The notes under the pieces are model-generated. The model saw only the letters and a list, made by a program, of their open reading frames with translations, made no database searches and was not told the DNA's origin. DNA of 5,454 bases, from assembly GCA_025353985.1 (NCBI GenBank), contig JANXNT010001158.1:1-5454 (forward strand), read 5' to 3'. Made by a program: the position numbers and the translations under genes. This document shows, in pieces, positions 1-5,454 of this stretch (positions within the stretch are counted from its first letter, which is position 1; each line of letters starts with the position of its first letter). Source of the DNA: Limnoglobus sp. (GTDB lineage: Bacteria > Planctomycetota > Planctomycetia > Gemmatales > Gemmataceae).

Positions 1-176
1 TGATCGTCGCCGCCGAGATGTTGACGGGCGCTTCGGGTGTTGGGGGCTTTCTGTGGGCCGAGTATAACAGCCTGATTTACGCCCATATTCTGCTCTGCAT
101 CGTCGCCATCGGCCTCGTCGGCTTCGTGCTCGATCGCATGATGAGCGTCGTCGAAAACCGCTTCCGCACCGCATAA
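1..176 (+). CDS. nrtB: Nitrate/nitrite ABC transporter permease NrtB, C-terminal end (5' partial)
   Basis: This is the last 57 codons of an ABC transporter inner-membrane permease; the reading frame begins at base 3 and ends with TAA at 174-176. The fragment opens with IVAAEMLTGASGVGGFLW, which resembles the conserved C-terminal region of NrtB/SsuC/TauC-type permeases, followed by a hydrophobic segment (about fragment residues 28-43, HILLCIVAIGLVGFVL) that should be the last transmembrane helix, and a short basic tail ending NRFRTA. The EAA loop that contacts the ATPases would lie upstream of the window. In this family the permease forms the channel for nitrate delivered by a periplasmic binding protein. 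Substrate is inferred from the neighbours: two NrtC/D-type ATPases follow after 20 bases, then nitrite and nitrate reductase genes. On the fragment alone, a bicarbonate, cyanate or sulfonate permease cannot be excluded. Confidence 0.85.
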   Translation, partial: IVAAEMLTGASGVGGFLWAEYNSLIYAHILLCIVAIGLVGFVLDRMMSVVENRFRTA

Positions 177-196
177 CTTCCACCCACCGGCGAACC

Positions 197-1051
197 ATGA
201 GCTACCTCGAACTGAAGAACGTCTCGAAAGGGTATACCTCGGCCAACGGTCGTCGCACCGAGGTGTTGAACGACATCAATCTCACCGTGGAACGCGGCGA
301 ATTCGTGGCGATCGTCGGCTTCTCCGGTGCGGGCAAAACGACGCTGATGTCGCTCGTTGCGGGGCTGATTCGCCCCGACTCCGGCAGCGTCAAACTCGAA
401 GGCGAGACGATCACCGAACCCGGCCCAGATCGCGCCGTGGTGTTCCAAAATTACTCGTTGCTACCGTGGCTGACCGCGTTCGAAAACGTGAAGCTCGCGG
501 TCGATCAGGTCTTCCCGCAATGGGATGAATCGTGGCGCAAGCAGCACACCGAGAGTTACCTGAACATGGTCAACCTCGGCCACGCGATGGACCGCAAACC
601 GGCGCAACTTTCGGGCGGAATGCGGCAGCGCGTCTCGGTGGCACGCGCGCTCGCTTGCGAGCCGCGAATCATGCTCCTCGACGAGCCATTCGGGGCGCTC
701 GACGCACTGACGCGCGGTACGCTGCAAGACGAAATTACCCGCATCCGCGAGAAGGATGACCGCACGGTGTTGATGATTACAAACGACGTGGACGAAGGCA
801 TTTTGCTCGCAGATCGGATCATTCCGCTGTCGCAAGGGCCATGTGCCACGCTCGGGCCATCGATCGCGGTGGACATCGCACGGCCACGGGACCGCAAGGC
901 GTTGAACCACGATCCGAAGTTCAAGGAACTACGGCTGGAAGTGACCGATTACTTGCTGCAATCGTCGGCGGCGAAGCGGGCAAAAGTGTCGCCGAGCCTG
1001 CCCGTGTCGATGCCCGGTTTCCACGCGAAACCGATGGGGGTGGTGGCGTGA
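197..1051 (+). CDS. nrtC: Nitrate ABC transporter ATP-binding protein (NrtC/NrtD family), first of two
   Basis: A 284-residue cytoplasmic ATPase that would power nitrate import. Visible motifs: Walker A GFSGAGKT (41-48), Q-loop glutamine Q84 in VVFQN, ABC signature LSGGM (138-142), Walker B with IMLLDEP (158-164; catalytic E163), and D-loop ALDA (167-170). The H-loop histidine, normally in a THD context, is replaced by asparagine: MITNDVDE, N196. The stretch LLPWLTAFENV (88-98) is typical of the NrtCD/SsuB/TauB group. After about residue 250 there is a short basic, proline-containing tail, not the large NrtA-like domain of cyanobacterial NrtC. The ATG at 197 puts the first beta strand (YLELKNVSK) at the usual place; the preceding Shine-Dalgarno is weak. 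It starts 20 bases after nrtB and its stop overlaps the start of the next ATPase gene by 4 bases. Assignment as NrtC rather than NrtD rests on gene order only. Confidence 0.9.
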   Translation: MSYLELKNVSKGYTSANGRRTEVLNDINLTVERGEFVAIVGFSGAGKTTLMSLVAGLIRPDSGSVKLEGETITEPGPDRAVVFQNYSLLPWLTAFENVKLAVDQVFPQWDESWRKQHTESYLNMVNLGHAMDRKPAQLSGGMRQRVSVARALACEPRIMLLDEPFGALDALTRGTLQDEITRIREKDDRTVLMITNDVDEGILLADRIIPLSQGPCATLGPSIAVDIARPRDRKALNHDPKFKELRLEVTDYLLQSSAAKRAKVSPSLPVSMPGFHAKPMGVVA

Positions 1052-1863
1052 GTGCGTCGTACCTCTCCATTCAGGGCCTCATCAAAACGTATCCGCCCGC
1101 CACCGGAAAAGGCAAGCCGGTTGTAGTCGTCGATGGCTTCGATCTCGAAGTGGAAGAAGGCGAATTCGTCACGCTCATCGGGCACTCCGGTTGCGGAAAA
1201 TCCACGGTGCTGATGATCCTTGCGGGCCTCAGCGATGCCACCGAAGGGCAGATCGCGCTAGCCGGAAACGAACTGCGCGGGCCGGGTTTGGATCGCGGCA
1301 TCGTCTTCCAATCGCCGTGCCTGTTGCCGTGGATGACGGCGTTCGAAAACGTGATGCTCTCGGTCGATCAATCGAAAACCGACTGGCCGAAAGCGAAGCG
1401 GCGGGACCATGCGGAGAAGTATCTTTCGCTCGTCGGTCTCAGCGATGCGCTGCACAAAAAACCGGCGGAACTCTCGCAAGGGATGCGGCAGCGTGTCGGC
1501 ATCGCCCGTGCGTTTGCCCTTACGCCCAAGCTATTATTGCTCGACGAGCCGTTCGGTATGCTCGATTCCCTGACGCGAATCGAACTCCAACAAGTGCTGC
1601 TCGAACTCTGGACGCAAGAGCGAATGACGGCGGTGATGGTCACGCACGACATCGACGAAGCGATCTTCATGGCCGACCGCGTCGTGATGATGACGAACGG
1701 CCCTCGTGCGAAGATCGGCGACATTCTGACGGTGCCATTCGAGCGGCCCCGCGTGCGGCACGAACTCCTCGAAAACACCGAGTTCTACGCACTCCGCGAA
1801 CACCTCGTCGGTTTCCTCGAAGACATGCACCACCCGCAACCGGCCTCGCCGGTCAGCGTATAA
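1048..1863 (+). CDS. nrtD: Nitrate ABC transporter ATP-binding protein (NrtC/NrtD family), second of two
   Basis: A 271-residue ABC ATPase, paralogous to the one before it (shared blocks LLPWxTAFENV and GMRQRV). Motifs: Walker A GHSGCGKS (45-52), Q-loop Q88 in IVFQS, signature LSQGM (142-146) with glutamine in place of the first glycine of LSGGM, Walker B LLLLDEP (162-168; E167), D-loop MLDS (171-174), and an intact H-loop histidine H200 in VTHDIDE. GTG at 1048 is preferred as the start: it lies in GTGA, overlapping the upstream stop by 4 bases as in translational coupling, a G-rich stretch (1036-1043) lies just upstream, and the protein then begins at the usual distance before Walker A. The frame stays open upstream to 841, but that part overlaps the previous coding region and encodes nothing recognisable. 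No NrtA-like C-terminal domain is present. Most likely partners the first ATPase under the NrtB permease. NrtC versus NrtD naming is by order. Confidence 0.9.
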   Translation: MSASYLSIQGLIKTYPPATGKGKPVVVVDGFDLEVEEGEFVTLIGHSGCGKSTVLMILAGLSDATEGQIALAGNELRGPGLDRGIVFQSPCLLPWMTAFENVMLSVDQSKTDWPKAKRRDHAEKYLSLVGLSDALHKKPAELSQGMRQRVGIARAFALTPKLLLLDEPFGMLDSLTRIELQQVLLELWTQERMTAVMVTHDIDEAIFMADRVVMMTNGPRAKIGDILTVPFERPRVRHELLENTEFYALREHLVGFLEDMHHPQPASPVSV

Positions 1864-1867
1864 GGAG
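1862..1867 (+). promoter_or_regulatory. Ribosome binding site of nirB
   Basis: AAGGAG, a strong Shine-Dalgarno match, overlaps the TAA stop of the second ATPase gene and lies 7 bases before the GTG at 1875. It decides the nirB start, because the frame is open far upstream with no in-frame ATG near the start of the conserved protein. Confidence 0.85.
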
Positions 1868-1874
1868 TCCGCCG

Positions 1875-4340
1875 GTGATACAGTTGAACACGATCCACGA
1901 GTCCCCCGTCACGCGCCGCAAGCTCGTCATCATCGGCAACGGCATGGCCGGCGCACGGATGGCCGAGGACATTCTCGCCGCCGATCCGAATCACGATTTT
2001 GACATCGTGATGTTCGGCGACGAGCCGTACGGAAACTACAACCGCATCTTGCTTTCCCACGTGCTCAACGGCTCGCAGGAACCGCAAGAGATCTTCCTGA
2101 ACCCGCTGGCGTGGTACGAGGAAAACCAGATCACGCTGCACGCGGGCAAGCGTGTGACGAAGATCGATCGCGAAAATAAAATTGTTTACGCAGACGATGT
2201 CGCCGAAGAATATGACGTGCTGATTTTCGCGACGGGCAGCCGCCCGTTCGTGCCGCCGATTCAGGGAACGACGCTACACGGCGTGTTCGTATTTCGCACG
2301 ATCGACGATTGCCGGAACATCGCCGAGTACGCGAAAGATTGCAAGTCCGCGATCGTCATCGGCGGCGGATTGCTTGGTTTAGAAGCCGCAAAAGGGCTAA
2401 TGACGCACAACGTGAGCGTGACCGTCGTCGAGATGGGACCGTGGCTCATGGCCGTGCAACTCGACGAAGCGGGCGGGAAAGTCCTGCAACAAACGATCGA
2501 GAAACTCGGCATCACCGCACTCACTTCGGCGAGTACGAAGGAGCTTCTCGGACATACCACTGTCACCGGCGTGAAGTTCGCCGATGGCCGCGAAGTCGCT
2601 GCCGACATGGTCGTGATCTCCGCTGGGATTCGCCCGAATAAGGAACTCGCGGCGGAGCATGGCATCGTTTGCGATCGCGCGATTCTCGTCGACGATCAAC
2701 TCCGCACGAGCGATACGAGCATCTACGGCGTCGGCGAATGCGTGCAGCATCGCGGCATGGTTTACGGCCTTGTCGCACCGATTTGGGAACAGACGAAAGC
2801 GCTCGCGCAACTGCTCACGGGCAAGAACCCGCAAGCCCGATATGTCGGTTCCAAGCTGGCTACGAAGCTCAAAGTGATGGGCGTCGAACTCGCTAGCATG
2901 GGCCGAATCAGCGACGTGAAGCCGACCGATGAGGTCGTGACGTTTGCCGAACCGGGCCGCCAGGTTTATTGGAAAGCGATCGTTCGCGATGGCAAAGTCT
3001 CGGCGTGCTGTATGCTCGGCGACCTCGAACCGGCCGACCAGCTCGTCGATTATTTCATGAACGATACGCCCGCGCCGTCGCGACGGCTCGAACTGTTCTT
3101 CGGCTCCGGCACGAAGGCGCAAGGCGCGGACTTCAGCCTCGCCGACATGCCCGACGACAAGCAGATTTGCGACTGCAACGGCGTCAGCAAGAAGACGATT
3201 TGCGATGCGATTCGTGCGGGAAAATGCACCGTGCCCGCTGTCGGTAAAGCCACCCGAGCCGGTACCGGTTGCGGTTCGTGCAAGACGCTGGTCAAGGGCC
3301 TCATCGAGGCAGTCAACGGCGAAGTGAAGGCCGAGCCGAGCGAATCGTGGTACGTGACTGCGGTGCCGATGGACAAGCCGACGCTGGTCGCCGAAGTGAA
3401 AATTCGCGAGCTAAAGAGCGTGTCCGCCGTGCTGCGTGAACTCGGCACCGCCGACGACGAGAAAAGCAAAAACGGACTCGCTTCGATGCTCAAGAGCATC
3501 TGGGGCACGGAGTACATCGACGAGCGCGATGCGCGATATATTAACGACCGCGTTCACGCCAACATCCAAAAAGACGGCACTTTCAGCGTGATTCCGCGCA
3601 TCTACGGTGGCATCACGAGTGCGGACGATCTCATCAAGATCGGGCAAGTCGCGAAGAAGTACGATGTGCGGATGGTCAAGTTCACAGGTGGCCAGCGCAT
3701 TGATTTACTCGGCATCAAGAAGGACGATTTGCCGAAAGTCTGGGCCGACCTCGGGATGCCGAGTGGCTATGCGTACACCAAGGCACTCCGCACCGTGAAG
3801 ACGTGCGTCGGCACCGAATTCTGCCGTTATGGTACCAACGATTCGACCGCGCTCGGCATCGCTTTGGAGAAGAAATTCCAGGGCTTCGAGTTCCCCGCAA
3901 AGGTGAAACTCGGCGTCAGCGGCTGCCCGCGAAATTGCTCCGAGAGCACGGTGAAAGACATCGGCATCGTCGCCTCCGACGGCGGCGACTGGGACATCCT
4001 CGTCGGCGGCGCAGCCGGGGCCAGCGTACGCAAAACGGACTTGCTTTGCAGGGTGAAAACGCAAGAGGAAGCGATCCGAGTCGTCGGCCGATTCATGATT
4101 TATTACCGCGACAACGCGAAGTGGATCGAACGAACGTACGACTTCGTGCCGCGTATCGGCATCGAGAAAATCCGCGACATCATCGTCAATAATTCCCTCG
4201 GCATCGTCGAAGATCTTGATCGTGAAGTCGAGAAAACAATCGCCGCGTACGTCGACCCGTGGCTGGAGCGAAACAACCCCGTGTACGCCGGTCAGTTCGA
4301 AGACGTCAAGACCGTGCCACTGCCGATGGTGACCGTTTAA
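1875..4340 (+). CDS. nirB: Assimilatory nitrite reductase [NAD(P)H], large subunit
   Basis: An 821-residue cytoplasmic enzyme reducing nitrite to ammonium by six electrons from NAD(P)H. Domains in order: FAD-binding half with VIIGNGMAG (18-26) and the family motif YNRILLSHVL (55-64); NAD(P)H-binding half with VIGGGLLGLE (161-170) and the second FAD contact TSIYGVGEC (281-289); a BFD-like [2Fe-2S] domain with CDC (C432, C434) and CGSC (C466, C469); then the ferredoxin-like and siroheme/[4Fe-4S] reductase region with PRIYGG (574-579), TGGQRIDLLG (604-613), and cluster cysteines C644 and C650 (TCVGTEFC) plus C684 and C688 (GCPRNC). Every cofactor site looks intact and the length is close to the roughly 850 residues of E. 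coli NirB. There is one BFD domain, not two as in the longer Klebsiella NasB. The GTG start is set by AAGGAG at 1862-1867; the longer open frame from 1191 overlaps the ATPase gene and is not coding. Paracoccus would call this NasB. Confidence 0.97.
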   Translation: MIQLNTIHESPVTRRKLVIIGNGMAGARMAEDILAADPNHDFDIVMFGDEPYGNYNRILLSHVLNGSQEPQEIFLNPLAWYEENQITLHAGKRVTKIDRENKIVYADDVAEEYDVLIFATGSRPFVPPIQGTTLHGVFVFRTIDDCRNIAEYAKDCKSAIVIGGGLLGLEAAKGLMTHNVSVTVVEMGPWLMAVQLDEAGGKVLQQTIEKLGITALTSASTKELLGHTTVTGVKFADGREVAADMVVISAGIRPNKELAAEHGIVCDRAILVDDQLRTSDTSIYGVGECVQHRGMVYGLVAPIWEQTKALAQLLTGKNPQARYVGSKLATKLKVMGVELASMGRISDVKPTDEVVTFAEPGRQVYWKAIVRDGKVSACCMLGDLEPADQLVDYFMNDTPAPSRRLELFFGSGTKAQGADFSLADMPDDKQICDCNGVSKKTICDAIRAGKCTVPAVGKATRAGTGCGSCKTLVKGLIEAVNGEVKAEPSESWYVTAVPMDKPTLVAEVKIRELKSVSAVLRELGTADDEKSKNGLASMLKSIWGTEYIDERDARYINDRVHANIQKDGTFSVIPRIYGGITSADDLIKIGQVAKKYDVRMVKFTGGQRIDLLGIKKDDLPKVWADLGMPSGYAYTKALRTVKTCVGTEFCRYGTNDSTALGIALEKKFQGFEFPAKVKLGVSGCPRNCSESTVKDIGIVASDGGDWDILVGGAAGASVRKTDLLCRVKTQEEAIRVVGRFMIYYRDNAKWIERTYDFVPRIGIEKIRDIIVNNSLGIVEDLDREVEKTIAAYVDPWLERNNPVYAGQFEDVKTVPLPMVTV

Positions 4341-4377
4341 TTTTTGTGATTCGCCGCGATATTCCACGAGAGATTTC

Positions 4378-4701
4378 ATGCAGACTTCCACGCAGACGCG
4401 GCTTGCGTTGTGCCAGATTGACGATTTGCCCGTGGGCCTCGGTCGGTCGTTTGAAGTGGGCGAAACGCCGATTGCGGTGTTTCGTACGCGGGCGGGTAAG
4501 GTGTTCGCGACCGATGCATTTTGCCCACACAAAGGCGGCCCGCTCGCCGATGGGATGCTCGCCGGAGATCAGGTCGTTTGCCCGTATCATGCGTTCCGCT
4601 TCGATTCACAAACGGGCGAATGCGATCAGGCGAACGTCTGTGCGATCGCGACGTATCCCATCGATGTTGCCGCCGACGGCGGCGTGTTCATAACGGTGTA
4701 A
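4378..4701 (+). CDS. nirD: NirD/NasG-type Rieske [2Fe-2S] small subunit of nitrite reductase
   Basis: A 107-residue Rieske-fold protein following nirB after 37 bases. It has the complete Rieske ligand set: CPH (C49, H51) and CPYH (C68, H71), separated by a GGPLADG turn, so it should bind a [2Fe-2S] cluster. E. coli-type NirD keeps the fold but has lost the ligands; Paracoccus denitrificans NasG, encoded beside the nitrite reductase NasB, is a cluster-bearing ferredoxin that serves both nitrite and nitrate reduction. Position between nirB and nasA makes a NasG-like shuttle role reasonable, but that is inference. There is no signal peptide, so it acts in the cytoplasm. ATG at 4378 is preceded by a modest GAGAGA (4368-4373). 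Its stop TAA lies one codon before the nasA start, in the same frame. A generic Rieske ferredoxin is the alternative, but its location argues for NirD. Confidence 0.92.
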   Translation: MQTSTQTRLALCQIDDLPVGLGRSFEVGETPIAVFRTRAGKVFATDAFCPHKGGPLADGMLAGDQVVCPYHAFRFDSQTGECDQANVCAIATYPIDVAADGGVFITV

Positions 4702-4704
4702 ATC

Positions 4705-5454
4705 GTGAACCCGCTCCCCCTCGCCGTCCGCACGCACTGCCCGTACTGCGCCTATCAGTGCGGCATCTTGATGACGCAAGAGCCTACGATTCAAGGCGAT
4801 CCGCACTTCCCGGTCAACAACGGTCAGCTCTGCATTAAGGGTTGGACGGCCTCCGCGCTACTACGTCACCCGCGACGACTCACGACTCCACTCGTACGCG
4901 ATTCGCGCAAAGAACCGCTCCGCGAAGCGACGTGGGATGAGGCACTCGACCGGACTGCTACCGCTATGTCAGTGGCACGCGACAAGTACGGCCCCGATGC
5001 GAACGGCGTGTTCGGTTCGGGTGCGTTAACGAACGAAAAAGTCTACCTGCTCGGCAAGTTTGCCCGCGTGGCGCTCGGCACCGCGAACATCGATTACAAC
5101 GGTCGCTACTGCATGTCGTCCGCCGCCGGTGCGGGCAACCGGGCGTTCGGGATTGATCGCGGAATGCCGTTCCCGGTGAGCGATATCGAACATGCCGAAC
5201 TCGTCGTGCTCGTCGGCTCCAATTGCGCGGACACATTGCCCCCGATCATGCAGTGGTTCCAGAAACAAAAGGCGAACGGCGGGCGGCTCATCGTCATCGA
5301 TCCACGACGCACACCGACCGCGAAACTCGCGGATTTGCACTTGCCAACGACACCGGGCACCGATCTGATTTTAGCGAACGGGCTACTGTATTTAGCGATC
5401 GAACTCGGCTTGTTGAACCGGGAATACATCGACACGCGAACGACCGGGTTCGAC
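4705..5454 (+). CDS. nasA: Assimilatory nitrate reductase catalytic subunit (molybdopterin oxidoreductase), 3' partial
   Basis: The first 250 residues of a Mo-bis-MGD enzyme reducing nitrate to nitrite; the frame is open to the window end. The N-terminal [4Fe-4S] motif is complete: C12, C15 and C19 (HCPYCAYQCG) and C43 followed by K45 (LCIKG), the lysine thought to lie between cluster and cofactor in this family. Cysteine C136 in NGRYCMSSA is at the position of the molybdenum ligand in NapA/NasA enzymes. VLVGSNCADTLP (168-179) and IVIDPRRTPTA (196-206) are typical pterin-cofactor-binding stretches. No Tat signal is present before the first cysteine, so the enzyme is cytoplasmic and assimilatory (NasA) rather than periplasmic (NapA). 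GTG at 4705 is the chosen start: the next in-frame ATG (residue 23) lies inside the cluster motif, and upstream in the same frame is the nirD stop. Shine-Dalgarno is weak, suggesting coupling to nirD. A formate dehydrogenase is less likely: the NGRYCMSSA stretch and the operon fit NasA. Confidence 0.93.
   Translation, partial: MNPLPLAVRTHCPYCAYQCGILMTQEPTIQGDPHFPVNNGQLCIKGWTASALLRHPRRLTTPLVRDSRKEPLREATWDEALDRTATAMSVARDKYGPDANGVFGSGALTNEKVYLLGKFARVALGTANIDYNGRYCMSSAAGAGNRAFGIDRGMPFPVSDIEHAELVVLVGSNCADTLPPIMQWFQKQKANGGRLIVIDPRRTPTAKLADLHLPTTPGTDLILANGLLYLAIELGLLNREYIDTRTTGFD

Noticed and set aside
841..1047. Upstream extension of the second ATPase frame
   Set aside because: It overlaps the 3' end of the first ATPase gene, encodes nothing resembling an ABC domain, and the GTG at 1048 with GTGA overlap explains the start.
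1191..1874. Long open extension upstream of nirB in the same frame
   Set aside because: It is out of frame with, and entirely inside, the second ATPase gene; its translation is arginine-rich and lacks domains, while AAGGAG and GTG at 1875 give a normal NirB N-terminus.
2397..3122. 241-codon open frame on the minus strand inside nirB
   Set aside because: Opposite the conserved NAD(P)H-binding part of NirB, with an arginine- and histidine-rich translation and no family signature; a shadow frame.
4341..4345. T-tract after the nirB stop as a possible intrinsic terminator
   Set aside because: I could not find a stable GC-rich hairpin directly before it, and nirD follows after 37 bases as a functional partner, so termination here is unlikely.
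3705..4532. 275-codon open frame on the minus strand across the nirB 3' end and nirD
   Set aside because: It lies opposite clearly conserved nirB and nirD coding sequence, shows no recognisable motif, and long antisense frames are expected in GC-rich coding DNA.
4521..4838. 105-codon plus-strand frame spanning the nirD-nasA junction
   Set aside because: It is offset from both conserved genes and its translation is low-complexity and arginine-rich.

Overview
The window is a gene-dense, single-strand stretch of about 5.5 kb that reads as the interior of a bacterial nitrate and nitrite assimilation operon. All genes lie on the + strand and gaps never exceed 37 bases. The order is: the 3' end of an NrtB-type ABC permease (1-176), two NrtC/NrtD-type ABC ATPases (197-1051 and 1048-1863), the NAD(P)H nitrite reductase large subunit NirB (1875-4340), a small Rieske-type NirD (4378-4701), and the 5' part of an assimilatory molybdopterin nitrate reductase NasA (4705 to the window end). 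Both window edges cut a gene: nrtB has lost its 5' part and nasA its 3' part.

The genes form one pathway. The permease and two ATPases import nitrate (and probably nitrite) with a periplasmic binding protein (NrtA) that would be encoded upstream of the window. NasA reduces nitrate to nitrite, and NirB with NirD reduces nitrite to ammonium using NAD(P)H. No promoter, transcription terminator, tRNA, rRNA, mobile element, CRISPR array or notable repeat was found. The one strong ribosome binding site is the AAGGAG that overlaps the stop codon of the second ATPase gene and fixes a GTG start for nirB. Three of the five visible starts are GTG.

The organism is a bacterium with moderately high GC content. 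Gene order, two short ATPases without an NrtA-like tail, and the general character of the proteins fit a planctomycete or a similar soil or freshwater lineage, but this is a low-confidence impression that a phylogeny of NirB would have to settle.

I see no new kind of system here. Three points deserve a second look. (1) The two ATPases carry complementary deviations (an Asn in place of the H-loop His in the first, LSQGM in place of LSGGM in the second) that would fall in the same composite ATP site of a heterodimer. (2) NirD keeps all four Rieske [2Fe-2S] ligands, unlike E. coli NirD, and sits between nirB and nasA where it could carry electrons to both reductases. (3) nirD and nasA are in the same reading frame and separated by a single stop codon plus one codon.
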